NCBI GenBank assembly: GCA_000149265.1
Contig: CH002510.1
Coordinates: 767,969 to 831,968 of the forward strand
Source: Ciona savignyi
Taxonomy: Eukaryota; Chordata; Ascidiacea; Phlebobranchia; Cionidae
Direction of reading: 5' to 3'
Length of the DNA: 64,000 bases
Part shown: positions 1 to 12,729 of the stretch, piece by piece
Position numbering within the stretch: position 1 is the stretch's first letter
Layout of the letters: every line of letters starts with the position of its first letter
Translations under genes and position numbers: made by a program
Notes under the pieces: generated by a model
What the model was told of the DNA's origin: nothing
Databases searched by the model: none
The model's input: the letters and a program-made list of their open reading frames with translations, nothing else

Positions 1-55
1 NNNNNNNNNNNNNNNNNNNNNNNNNNNNNNNNNNNNNNNNNNNNNNNNNNNNNNN
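1..55. other. Assembly gap at left edge
   Basis: All N. The Wnt gene that runs leftward from 6.1 kb must continue across or beyond this gap, since only its first three coding exons are found in the window. Confidence 0.95.
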
Positions 56-2047
56 GTGGTTGTTTGCATATGGGGGTCTATGAGCTTGGTATGGGGCTGG
101 GTAAAACTTGGTAGATCTGTGCAAAGGCTGGTAACCCATGTGCACAGGGAAGGGAGGTGTAGGGTAAGTTGGGACCATCACAGGTTTGGATGCATCCGAT
201 ACCAGTGCATTTTGTGGTACAATGGAATCTCAAGAGACATCAAACGGAGGATATCTAATCGTTAGACTCCGGGTATTTTAATGGGAATTTGGCGATGGGT
301 AGATTATGATCTAAATATTGGTAAACAGAAAGGTTGATTAGCAGTCTATTAAGATTGGAGTGCAAATTTTTGTGCAATCGAAGAGATAATAAATGTATTT
401 TTTTAGCATGTCTCCGTGCAAATGTGCAGTCATCTTGGCTACACCTGGTTAAGATAACAAACATTTTACGCAGGCAAATTCAAGGTAAAAATTAGCGATA
501 ATTCTGGCGACGTTCACCAGCTCTTAATTTCGAGACGAATTGCGGTGATGCTGGTTTCCGTTCTTGGTTAATTGCGCTTGGAAATCCCGGCATAGATTAG
601 CAGCGTTATCAACTGTGTGTGCGACTGGGACATATCAATACCCATGCATATACAACATTCTGAACACAGTATCCTTGGACGTATATATTTTTTACCAAAA
701 TATAAATCCGGCAACATCTAATTTATTTTATTTAGATCGATTTTAACAAATTTTAGTACAATACAAAAAATTGTTTGATCTGCCATTGGTCTAGAAGTAA
801 GATTAGTGGTATAACGTTCGCTAAACACGGGAAGAACTACATTGACATTAGCCATATAATAACACAACTTTAACAAAACAAGGAAAGTATGCGTTCTAAT
901 CAGGGTAAACTATATCAAACTAAAAATAAAGACCATATCAGCATATTGACCAGTTGCGAAATCCTAACCAAAAATAAAGCCAAAAATATAGCTTAGGCTA
1001 AAATAGATACCTAAATGTTTTTAAAGTTTTGTCTTGTAGGTAATTGATATTTTATCTGACAGCTTAAAAGGTTTCCATTTAAAAAAAACTACTACTTTAA
1101 CATATGATAAGTTTTGGCTACGTGGTGGTTGGCCTTCAATGCATAGCCATGGTGGCACCTAATGTATCCATCAAATACACCAAACATCGTAGATAATTCT
1201 GCAATATCTATGACAAATTGGACATCTTTTAATCTGGAGTATGATTGACAAATTGGAGTAATACGAAACATACAATCTACATTTGAAATATCAAAAATTA
1301 AAATATATAAAGTACATTTGTAGGCCTAAAGAAGCCAAAAATAATCTAAGCGTGTCTGGCGAAAATTAATAACCGCCTGAAGAAACGCATGCAGTGACCA
1401 AACATACACCAACTAAGGCGAAAATTAATATTCTAATACGACCGAATATTAAACACCGTTACTTTTCGCCAAATTCTGTAATTTAAGTACAATATTATGT
1501 TTTCCTTAAAATGCACAATGTCGCTGATATATATTATCTTGATTTAGCACAAATCTCAGAACAACATCAGCAGAAATGCGGGTTATTGATCTAACTGCTT
1601 TGGCCTCGTATCCAAATAAACTAAAGATAAACCTCGACAGAAAAGTCATCGAGTGATTTAAAGTTCGGGAACTTTTGTGACGAGTTCTCGATGTTTTGGG
1701 CAGACACGTCGCCATATTAGGAGACGAATGCTGATCAAGGCAGTGCGGTTTGTTATAAGTTAAATAAAGTTCGGAAAGTATTTAGGAATTTGAAATATCC
1801 GTGCTCAAGTTCCGATGAGGCCCCGTGTAATTTACATGCACACGATAGCATCGGAAAACAAACATATACAGCGGCGAGTCTTTAAACTACAAAGTGGCGA
1901 GCAACACACCTAAATCGAACATTCAATTTAACTCGAAATCAAACTACACAAGACAAGAACTCGTCGCGCATTTACCAATCCGAGTATATAGCTATCAACC
2001 GATTAAATCTGTGGTCAATTTAAAAAAAATTAACAACCGATACTTAC
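56..2047. other. Probable Wnt intron or flank, no exon found
   Basis: Lies downstream of the third Wnt exon on the minus strand. Both strands were read for conserved Wnt blocks (ETAF, WEWGGC, CKCHGVSGSC-type); none was seen. Probably intron 3 of the Wnt gene. Confidence 0.4.
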
Positions 2048-5000
2048 TTTGCCAAAGCGCTTTCGCGTAAAAGTTTTTAGGGGTTTGGGTACAGTTCCAT
2101 CTTGAAGTACGGAATTCTCGCGCACAATTGTATGCCCCGTTCTGGATCCCTTTTCTGATCTGCAAAATGAAAGCTGCCTATAACTGAAGTTTTATCTTAA
2201 AAATACCACGGTGGCTGCTTGTTTCTTCGCCACCTAGCTTATTATAATTGTATGGTACTTCAGCTGCATTGTATATATATAAATGCTTTTGCGTGAGACA
2301 TTGGTGAAATTTGTCAAAGTTTGTTCATGGTATTAAACCAAAGTATTCTGCTTTCTACTTTATAAACAATGCATACCTCGTTAACAACAGACAATTCGTT
2401 CCTGCACATTTCAGCCTGTTGTCCACCAATTTGCCGAGCCCAGAGACAAATTCGCTCACTGTCCACAAGACCGGGTCTATTGCCAGGACTCCTGAAAGAA
2501 GAAAACCTTGTAAGTGTATTCTATAATATAAAGTACACTCGCACACATGATAATAAAATACTTTAATTTATAAAAATTTAAATTTTATTGAGCAGAAATT
2601 TATTTTGAGTTATAGTGAGAACGACTGTGATTTTAGCTTAGTTATTTCCAGTGCATGTTTATACGATGGTGACAAAATGTGGTTACTGATTTAAATATCG
2701 ATAAAACCAAACTTCATTAGAGCGGCGTTCGTCGAATATTTAAAAAATTTCAGAAATAAATTGTTTACTTTTTGGCTCGGTTTATACAAAGTTGTCGTCA
2801 TTTATTTCGCTAGTCGAAACGGATGACGCAGTTGACCTATGTCAGTAACGTTTGGTTGGAGATAAAAAGCAAACCGATCTGCTATTTCATAATAAGTAGA
2901 TACCAATAAGATAGATAATATTGCTTATATTATTTTAACGATGACTTTGTTACAGTGTACATATCAATATTTCTGAAACAAAGACTCTGCTTTTAGGTGT
3001 TCTTGATCTTAAACTATAAACAACTTAAAACGTAACAATTCAATCCATCTGCCAAGTCTACATTATCCTTTGATGATGGTTTAGTCTCGACGGGAAAACC
3101 TTGACCCAGTCAAATATAGCAATTTATCAATGTCCGATTTTTGTGTATGCCGGAGGTGGCAACCGGTTATATTAACTACAAGGACCGAAGGAGGATTATG
3201 TCGGGAGGGATTACCTAGCGCGGCTTCATTTTTCCTTGTCAGTCTGCGCTGCAATTTAAATTAATAATATAAAAATATTACTAACTAATATATGGTTGTA
3301 AAGACGAGTTATTTATTGGTGTTTATAATTTGAACTGCCTCATTTCCCGAGATCTGTGTATTAATAATGTTACGCTTCGACGACTTGTATTTTTAGGAAT
3401 ATACATTTCGAAACATAAACCAAGCAAAATTAGAAAATCTTTTTCGAAAATTAAACATTCACAGTCAGTGCAAATCGATTCCACAACCGGTACATTAGCA
3501 ATTTTTTTGGAAAAGCCGAATTGCCCGAGGTGGCTTGGTGTTATGCTGTTTATGCGTATAGCACGAGCAAGCTTGTTCAAAGTGACAAATGGTCTTAATT
3601 ATTTATTATCTGTGCAAGACGACCGGATAATTTGAAAGACCTGTGACCCTTTACCGGTCGTAGATTAAAAAGGTTACTTGCGAATTATCGTCACGGACAT
3701 TTGAATGGCAATTGTTTACTTAGAAGATGTTGTATCAGAAACTAATAACGCCATTTTCCCGGAAAAAAATAATCTAATAGGAATAATCGAGGTTTAATTA
3801 GGCTAAACGAAAATAACCCACTTATTAATCGCCGCGAAATCCCCTCCATTCATATTTTATAGCGTTTACATTGGCCATGTCAGCTTGCAAAGTCAGCGAA
3901 CGAAAAAATGTCCTCAGGAGAAAAACTGAGAACTGCGGGCTACTGACTATCACACATGTAAATAACGACAATGCGCAATGTCTGTGCATAAAAAATCGTT
4001 CAGCTTAAAATCTCGTGAACACGTTTAGACTTTTGTAACTTTTGCACCTTCGTAAATTCCCTAAATATATATGGAATATTTCAAAATTTTCAAAAAAGGT
4101 TAGGTGTGAAATAACGAGTAACATTTAGAGCAAATTCTTGTAAAACGTTTCAGGGTACGGACCACACATTCCTCACAAACTTGTACTAATGAAAACTATT
4201 ATCACTTTTGCATAAATCGATCAGGTTTCATTCACTGACTCAGAACGTTCCGTTTAAAAATTCTTTCCGACTGTTCGATTTCATGCACCTTAGAGCATAA
4301 ACAATCAAATAACATATAGATAACACCAGCTGCTGAATCGCACGGGCCGTATTAAATGGTCAGGGAACTGTGTTTAGACAACCCAGGGCGTGAAAATTAA
4401 ATGGACAAGCGTGTCTAGCAAAGACGAATGGTTTGTGCCACCTCGGTAGAGTGACCTGTCACGCGCGAAGTCGCGCTATGATCGAACATAAAAACATAAA
4501 CTATAATTTAAAGATCAAAAAAGGAAAGGTGGGTTAGCGCAATCGGTTAGCATCCGTCTCATACAGAGTTTTCAAACAGATCACCAAAATAAACAAACTT
4601 CTGCGACCAAGTGACAGATCCAGATGCATTTTGCTCGAAACAACACCCAACACTTTTTTTTACATTTAACAAATCTTGTATTAAAATTTCAAAAGCTCTA
4701 ATAATGCTGTATTTTATATGCGAAATTGGATAAAACTCTATCGGAATGGATGTATCTTGTTATGTTGGCTTCATATTTGCTTAATAATTAATTGTATCGA
4801 ATGTTAACCCGCCATACTTCGGGCGCAATATTTACTGGTACATTTGTGGAATACTTTGTGTTAAACTGCTATAAATATAACATTGCCTATACATATTATT
4901 TATGACTTTCCCGAGTTGTTTTGCTAAATATAACTGTGTAAGAAATTCAAAATAATCCATGGTAAAGCGAGAACTTGGTTTCTGCTTTTCCTGCCCAAAA

Positions 5001-6070
5001 TAACAGGTAAGAGTACCTAAATTGTGACGTCAACCCGATTGATATATAATGACATCAAAGAAATATCTTAAGGGGTTTTGACCGTCATAAGATCCATTCA
5101 AATCATTATGGTATCCAATCACTGTCTTTCCCTTGACTATGGGGTTTCAAATTACAAAGCACGTCGAGGTAGGTCTTACAATCAAATCACAACTTTGTTG
5201 ACATCGTACTCTTTCTTATCTTAGACGATTTAAATTAAGATTACCTAGTCTAAGATTACCCAATAAAGTCGATATGCTGCGACTAGGAGTTATAAAGCTT
5301 CTTAAAAGTATATCCCTTAAATATTAAATATTTATTTAATAAAAGAAATATTAAATATTTAAGGGATATTCCTTAAATATCTCCTTATGAGATTACGGCA
5401 AGTCAAGATTTTAACAAGGTGTATTAAGTTAAGTTTTGACTTACCACCAAACAGCGGCAACGTTTGCTGTGCAGAATATCAGCACTTGGAGCAGAAGTAT
5501 GGTCACGCTTGAACGAAAGGCGGGAAATAATCGTCTGTGTTTGCTCCACGCTGTTCCGTCAATTTTCCGTCGTTCCTTCGACTTTGAATGCTGTTTTTGA
5601 GTTCTGGATTTAGTTCTAAATATAACATTTTCGTTTGTCGTAGCTTCTGAATGCGTTTGAGTTTTCTGCTGATTAGGGCACAGCCTCATCTGCAGGTCGT
5701 TTTTCATTGGATTGGTAATTGTTTCTATGCTTTTCTTCTGTGGCTTCAAACCACAATCGTCAGAGTTCGGTAATGCTTCCAAGATCTTGTGCTTGGGTCT
5801 ACAAAACGTGGTGGATCTACGAATTGGCTTTCTACAAAATTTACAGCTTGAAATAGCAGTTGTTGCTGCATGACAAGCGATTGGTAGGTTCGTGGCAAGC
5901 GTGCGGCTTGGATTAGTAAGATGTATTCTTTCAGACTTCTTGGTTAAATATTCATCATTTCTCGAAACGGGGAACGTTTCTTTATCTCTATTGGTCTTGA
6001 TCATGTCTGACATCGTATTATTCTCATGCTTTGCAAATCCCGCTGATAATACGTCGTTTGTAAATGTCAT
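2048..6070 (-). CDS. WNT6: Wnt6-type secreted ligand, 5' exons only (partial)
   Basis: Secreted Wnt signalling ligand. Three exons are readable: exon 1 ends at 5445, exon 2 is 2491-2377, exon 3 is 2159-2048; phases 2, 0 and 1 agree at each junction. Exon 1 ends with a hydrophobic signal segment followed by VWW, like the GLWW start of mature vertebrate WNT6. Exon 2 reads SPGNRPGLVDSERIC and ARQIGGQQAEMCRNEL, matching the Wnt6 ICRKARRLAGRQAELC region. Exon 3 has the Wnt signature CAREFRTSRWNC. The exons for the rest of the protein, starting with the DIRETAF-type block, were not found in 56-2047 and probably lie off the left edge. The start is uncertain: the reading frame opens at 6070, just inside an acceptor at 6100/6099, which places about 185 hydrophilic residues ahead of the signal segment. 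A downstream ATG is possible. Wnt identity is firm; the Wnt6 subtype is likely. Confidence 0.85.
4530..4590 (+). other. tRNA-Met-like half (tRNA-derived relic)
   Basis: GTTAGCGCAATCGGTTAGC followed by GTCTCATAC resembles the D-arm and CAT anticodon loop of elongator tRNA-Met. The T-arm is degraded and no 3' acceptor strand pairs, so this looks like a tRNA pseudogene or SINE head, not a functional tRNA. Confidence 0.4.
5310..5369. repeat. Perfect 24-bp inverted repeat with 12-bp loop
   Basis: Left arm 5310-5333 and right arm 5346-5369 are exact reverse complements (arm starts ATATCCCTTAAATATT), followed by a further partial copy of the arm. AT-rich hairpin inside the Wnt intron. Confidence 0.85.
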
Positions 6071-9000
6071 CCGAAAAGCTATCCTCCTTACTTGTTATCT
6101 GAAATAACAACATAAATAAAATACAAACAAATAAATTAGCTCAGGCTGTCGTCCAAGCTTGTGAATTGTGTTTAGTACGATGCTCCTCGATCTCTATAAC
6201 TTTAAGTACAACTACCCTTCGTCATATACCTATCTACTTGCGTGGTTTTTTCGCAAGTTGCGTGAGTCGCAATCTTTTCTCTGGCGTAATGTGACGACGT
6301 TGACGCGGGCTAGGTGCGAAGCCAGATTTCTCATAAAACCCGATGTAATTCTCGTAACTACCATCGAGTTTCAGGCGTAAATAACGCCCTAGTCTGGTTT
6401 ATTCTCGCCTCTGCAAGTGTGAACTCTCCATTTAGTTAAAAATTTTTACACGGTGCTATTTAGCTGTCGCCAATAAACTTTCAAACCTGCATTGGGTCAA
6501 CCGATTTAGTTCCAAATCTCGTTCATATTATTATAGACAATAATCTCGTGTTTAAATTTCTAACAGATACAACTAATGTTGATTAACATTCCGCCAAATC
6601 CGTCACGTTTTACAAAGTATATGCAATACTACCAAGGTCTTAACTATGCGCGTTCTTACAGTCATCTCGAAATTTGCGCTGCCAAAACTATCTGACATAG
6701 AGTAAAGCAGGTTAATGGGAGAATGGCGAATATGCCGATGGCGAAGTTGAAATATCTAGGCCTTTGAAATCATACTAGCTATACAGAACTCAATCGCCCA
6801 GGAGTCCTCTCCGTGTTTTAACCTTCCTCCAAGAAGAGACGGAAGGAACTGTCATCGTTGAAAGTTCCAGTTGCTAATAAACCAGGAAACGCACGTCAGC
6901 TCGATAGGTGGTCAGCGATCGCAATCATAATTACCCATTGGTAGAGACCCCTGGTCGGAATCGACGGAAACCGGCAATTATCCTACGATTCAGAGTCGGG
7001 AGAGTATCTCTACTTGATAAATTGTCCTTGAAATAACAAACTATACCCGGATAACCTGGACAGCCAATTGAAGCCCCCTGACGCTTGCGCTATAAGGTGA
7101 TAAACAAACAGGTGGTTTTTGATCGTTAATATATCTTCCCCGATTAATCGGAGAAGAAAGTGAAAATACGCGACACGCTTGAACACTTGTAAGGGATTAG
7201 ACCAAAACATAAACACCGCGTATCACATTAATATTTTGATTGGCATTACAGTGTCGTTGTATTTGCAATGCAAAGCTTTAACATCTCATTATAAATATAG
7301 TCACAAACTATAATAGCTGTAGCTTACTTTCTTTTATTTTAACCTAGCAAAACTGCGGAATAAACTGCACAAGGAAACATTACAACCTTTGAGTTATTTT
7401 TACAGGCATATAATAAGAAGGCTTAGTTCGGGCGTATTAATTAAAGAACGTGCCGTTTTTATCTCATGAAATGCCACCATATCATGCTATGTATATTGTA
7501 ACGACAAGAGGTTTAGTTTGAGAATTCTGCGAAAAAACGACACGATTTCAAGGAGAAATTATAACATTCTTTTTAACATGAGGTTTCAAGGCAGAAACTG
7601 GCGAGCATATCTGATTATATCAAACTATATATGGACTGTATAGTTTAGCGAGTAAACAATTTTCATAAACTAGTGTCTATATAGGACTTGTAACATCAGA
7701 CACGTAATGTCTTCAATACGTCAATTCGGATTATCACAAGCTGTATCAAACTATTTCATCCGCTTATTACATGTCCACGTAATGTCTCGGCAAATGCGTC
7801 ATTTTCTGCGGCCAACCCTGCCCAGAGGTTTGCTACATACCCGTGTCAGGGAGTAGAAAATAAAGGAGCGGAAAAAAATAGAACATCCAAAATTTGGTCA
7901 TCGGTTTTAACAATTTTTGCAGTGTCCTTTTAATATGCATTAGCAAATATATGCCCAACATAGGTTAACTGTCCCTAAGATGTTTTCCTGTTTTTTTTGC
8001 ATAAATTAAATAACCGTTGCAAAAATAGTAGTACTCCGTGATATAATTGTCAATTTCCATTGCTTCAATTGCCTGGGTCACTTTTTACGTTGGAAGCAAT
8101 CAGATGTATTTGTAGTTCCACCGGCGTTGGGGGGAGCATAAGTCTGTATCAATATTATCAAAACACTGCGTTCCACCAAACACTCTAAACAGTGTTGCCT
8201 AAATATTAAACCCAGTGTTTCCAAATAAATTTTCCATATATCTTAAATAGTTTGGAAATATTTAGTTAAAGACTTACATACCATGGTGGATTACTGTGCA
8301 GCTGACCGACAAAAGGTTTAGAAAATGGATACAGGCTAGTTTTCAGGCATTTTGTAAATCTTTTTCCCAAAAAAACACATTAAAAATTAATGTGTCTCTT
8401 ATTGTCATATATTAAATACAGGGTATTAATAGCTGCATGTAACCAACAACACGAGTCGAGTGCGTCATCACAAGAATCACGTGAGAGTGACGTCACGAAT
8501 GGAGACAGCAGAGTTGCGACGGAAGATGCGACTAGCACTTATCCGAGACCGTATAAACATATGCGAGATACTCGAAATTCCAGTTTCCTGGACGCAAAGT
8601 AACAGTTCAAAATAGATGCCACGCAATCTATTGCGCTGGTACGTGCACATCGTAGATTTAACAAACACTTGCGCTCCAGAATTGTTAAGCGTGTTCAGTA
8701 TTTCGCAATATGTAACCAAACCTGGAGTATATGGCCCAAAGCTACAAAGCAAAGATCGTTTATTGTCGGTGCAAGCCCGCTTCCGACAGCTCTTTGAAAT
8801 TCTAACTACACCAGGGTGACGAATTGATTACGCATCTAGCCTCCAGAGCAAAACCCCCCGTTTCAGATTCAAAATAATATAACCGGCAAACAACAAATTC
8901 ATTACCGACAAACATTAAAATCAACAACGAGAATTATTTCAGAATCTTTGGCACGTCGCTTTGATGCTTGTTATTCTAGACATAAAGCAAACGGCTGTAA

Positions 9001-10489
9001 CGCAAGATAAAAGCACGAATCAAATTATAAACATCTTCTAACTAAAATCTATTTTCATAGTCGGTAGTTGAAAGCGATTTAAAGCTTCTTACTGGGCTTA
9101 GCAGACGGCCTGGAGCAAGACAGGTACTTGGCGAGGTATAACGCTTTTGCTTATACACGATTGTGCAAGCCCGCCTAGGGGTCCAACTATCACATTACAA
9201 GCAAGTCCATTTACTACAATTAACTAATGCTACCTGTTTTTATAACGTAATACGACACACTAGTTTAAAATGGACAATTTAAAAACAATTCTGCTGAAAT
9301 CCCCTGAGGTAGACAGTCGGTCGATCGTTTTTTTAAGAATTAAAATATATAGAATTCCAAACTTTTTTAAACCAAACAGTACCTCTACATCTGTTTATAA
9401 TTTTCATTTAATTCAATACTTAAATATCAGGCTACCTGTGATAACTAGGCTATAAAATACATAATTTGATGAAAAATAAAACAAATATATTTTTTTAATC
9501 TCCCTTTAGCACTTAGTGCCTGTCTTTAAAACGTCTCTATGTATCTCTGGCTTCCACATAGGACAGCATTGTCATATTATAACTGAAACTTCTTACTATA
9601 ACGTTTACACCAAAGGAACACTTCATGCACACTCTTCCTGCTTTAGGTGTGTTTTTATTGGACATGCGCAAATATACTTGCTAATCTCTATCGCCAATAG
9701 TGACAAGTCTATTCTCTTCATGAAAGCAACTGGAATTAAAATGCGGTAAATATAAAAATCAATATAAGAAAATTAACTGATTGATTCGTTTGTGCTTATA
9801 AGCTCAAAATTTATATCTTGTTCCAACGTTTTATAACAACCCATTTTTTTGTGTTTAGCCTATATAAGTCTCAGTACGAAAAATGCAGGGCGTTTGGACA
9901 CCACATGTATACAGTCGGGATACCAGAGATGTTGAATGAAATATATTAAAAAGTTATTCCTGTAAAGTTTCGAAACAACAATCCTTCTGCTGACTGCAGA
10001 CTGTCAATGCTATTACAAACTAAGCACACCTACCGGCAAACTGTCGCCGGTTTGATACGTTAGAAACATAGCTTTAGTTTTTTGTTCATTATATTAAATT
10101 TTACTTTTTTTAAACATTTTCATTAGGTAGGCAGATCGACAGGTAACGAATTGACTCAGAAAGTATTAAAAATACAACAATATTCCCTGTATAACTTAAT
10201 AACCATACCGCCAACAAACAAACCGATGTTTGAAAACAGGGCTATCAGCTAATTAAGTCAACGTTTTCCTATAGGCGTCTGACCGTTATTTATAACATCC
10301 CAAGGAAACCAATCCTAAATATATAAATATATATATACGCAATCAATTGTAAGTGTTAGAAAATATGAATTATTTAAAATAATAAAAATTTGACAAAAGA
10401 AACTAAAAAAAGAGTATAGTGAAGTTTGGAAAATCAACAGGAAATTAATTTCAACGTTTTAAGACTAGTAATGGCGAGTGTGCGGTCGT

Positions 10490-10600
10490 GTGGCCGAATG
10501 GTTAACGCTTCCGATACATATACCAATTATATATAAAAAAAGGTCCTTATGATGAGCTCATCATGAGTTCAAAACTTTGCTCAGTAAAGTTGCTTAGTAT
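10490..10600 (+). repeat. tRNA-like (Leu/Ser-type A box) dispersed repeat
   Basis: GTGTGGCCGAATGGTTAACGC resembles the 5' half of a Ser or Leu tRNA (A box TGGCCGAATGG). A weak B-box-like GAGTTCAAAAC follows about 70 bp later. The same head recurs at 11194 and 11418. Likely a tRNA-derived SINE relic. Confidence 0.45.
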
Positions 10601-11193
10601 AACCAATAAAATCTCTCTATGTGCGGCCGGCTCTGACAAGTGGTACTCTTAGTCATGGTGTTTAAATAAGTATTTTGCTGAGTCACAATGAGGGAACCGC
10701 CGCATCCATGTACGGTTGCTAAAAACATGTCTTTAGTTTTTTCACTTGTTAAGATGTGCAGTTTTGTTAGTTATAAGCAGAGAGCTTAGTGAAATAAATG
10801 TGTTAAATAGGCATTTGCGACGTGTTTTCTTTAGAAGAAGTTGCCGATGTACGGAGAGGTGCTAGCTCGGAAGTTTTAAGGAAAAAAATGGAAGGTTGTG
10901 GGTTAAGATTGCAGATCCACAGCTTTGTGGCCATGGTAAGAGACGAACCAAACTCTTTGAGTTTGTCGACAATCGTAATTCCATTTCGCGACACGCCAGG
11001 ATACCAAATCGTCTAGGACGCCGAATCGGGACTTGCACATATGTTGGCAACCGAACTATAGATATAATGTGAGCAGAGAAACCTTTGTGGTTGCGCGCCA
11101 CATCATCATCCGTAAATATTGCTGTAACTTTATCTGCTTGTGTGGCCACAGCACTTATCAAACGTAAGCAAAGTTCTTAGTGTGAAATGATTG

Positions 11194-11317
11194 TGTGGCC
11201 GAATGGTTGACGCGAACAGTTCATGTAAACAAACATCTATATCAAAAACGTTCTTGGCCACGAACAATTTTTTATTTTACACAGGAGACGTTTAAACAAA
11301 TATTCTCTCTATCTCTT
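11194..11317 (+). repeat. Gap-flanking direct duplicate, left copy
   Basis: Its first part (11194 to about 11268) is nearly identical to the sequence resuming after the 100-N gap (11418 to about 11488): same GCCGAATGGTTGACGCG head, ACAAACATCTATATC middle and GTTCTTG-CCACGAA end. Either a tandem tRNA-like repeat or unmerged haplotypes. Confidence 0.6.
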
Positions 11318-11417
11318 NNNNNNNNNNNNNNNNNNNNNNNNNNNNNNNNNNNNNNNNNNNNNNNNNNNNNNNNNNNNNNNNNNNNNNNNNNNNNNNNNNN
11401 NNNNNNNNNNNNNNNNN
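11318..11417. other. Assembly gap (100 N)
   Basis: Exactly 100 N, a placeholder of unknown true size. Flanked on both sides by near-identical sequence. Confidence 0.95.
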
Positions 11418-12729
11418 GCCGAATGGTTGACGCGACCAGTTCATGTAAACAAACATCTATATCGAAAACGTTCTTGTCCACGAAACAGTTAAAACACTGT
11501 TACATAAATCCTTAGATAAATATGCAACTAAAAATTAAAGGGTCTTCAACGTTCCTTAAAAAATGTTTACCTAAAATTGCCAAGCTGGTACCCCTCGGTA
11601 CATCGGGAATTTTTTCCTGACAAAACAGGTAAAAAGTTTTAAGCTTTGCTTGTTCAGCTATATATAAATCAAATCGAGTTTGTGCTTTTTTTTGTATTTT
11701 CGTTTAGTTGAAATAGTGCAATGGGCACAACGCGTAAAGCATAAATATTAAAAAAGAAAAAAAAAACCATGCAAGGCTGCTGTCAGTTCTACGATTGAAA
11801 CCATTTTTAAAACTTTTGTTGGAGCACAAATTGTCGAAATTTAACCTACAAGTGTTCTGGTGAAATAATGAGGAGTAAACGTACTATTTAAAGGTTTTGT
11901 ATAAATGAGCTGCATTGTTCGCACAGCTTGTAACAAGGAACACTAGGTGTCAGCAGATGGATGGTTCAGGTTGTGTTATGTATATGCAATTATCTGAAAA
12001 GCATAAAATATAACGTCAGGTATTTTAAAATGAGCAAAGTGCCACAAAATTAAATAAATAAAATGATGTTGGCTGCAGTTAAAACGTACCAACTTTATAC
12101 AAATTTTGAGAGATACAGTCACTTGAATTGGAAAACGCTTGCATTGTATAAAAAGATAGGGAAAAATCAAGAAAAGGCAAAAAGAATAAGAAATGGGAAC
12201 ATTTAATTGAATCATCAAGAAGAAATAAAAAAATGCAGCAATTTCAACAGCAAAAATAGTGAATCAATCTACAACTGGGAAAATTTTTAGTCCGTCAATA
12301 AAATTTTGATAATTTAGAGTTCAACACTAAATAAGAAGAGAAACTTGCAAATAGATTATGTGTTTTGGTACCAGGACTAAAATATTTTACCAAATCAGAC
12401 TTAATTAAAAAAATACACAAAAATTGCCATGATGTTTTATCAAATAAAACCTCTTTATGAGTAATCAACAAAATTCAACAAATGTATTTGAATCAACTGA
12501 ATGAAATAGTTTGTGATAGTTTGGTAAGGCAATTGAACTTTCAAGAGCAGTACTTATGCTGAGACATCAGGCTGCTGTGAGTTCGACAACTCCATATTGC
12601 AAGATTTTATTGATTTGCAACGTTTCATAAAAGCAATTTCACTCTCCAAACTCGTATTTTTCCGAACGTGTAGTGAAGGAGGTTCTTCTGTTTACGCATT
12701 TTGTTGGGAGCAGGCGTCAATGTAGGAGC

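Larger units (their letters stand above)
2492..5444 (-). other. Large first intron of the Wnt gene
   Basis: Nearly 3 kb between the signal-peptide exon and the second coding exon, long for this window. It holds a perfect 24-bp inverted repeat (5310-5369) and a tRNA-like fragment near 4530. Two overlapping antisense ORFs near 3.3-3.6 kb show no recognisable domain and no splice context. Long first introns of signalling genes often hold enhancers, but nothing here proves it. Confidence 0.45.
6099..12729. other. 6.6 kb without a recognisable gene
   Basis: Region between the start of the Wnt gene and the 3' end of the MAP3K gene. Only short unsupported ORFs, tRNA-like A-box fragments (near 10.5, 11.2 and 11.4 kb) and one 100-base gap are seen. 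It is upstream of the Wnt gene and may hold its promoter and enhancers (inference). Confidence 0.5.

Noticed and set aside
3323..3635. Overlapping 85- and 101-residue ORFs on opposite strands
   Set aside because: No recognisable motif, no consistent splice sites and both lie within the Wnt first intron.
8390..8819. Cluster of ORFs of 67-91 residues on both strands
   Set aside because: No family resemblance and overlapping frames on both strands; likely chance.
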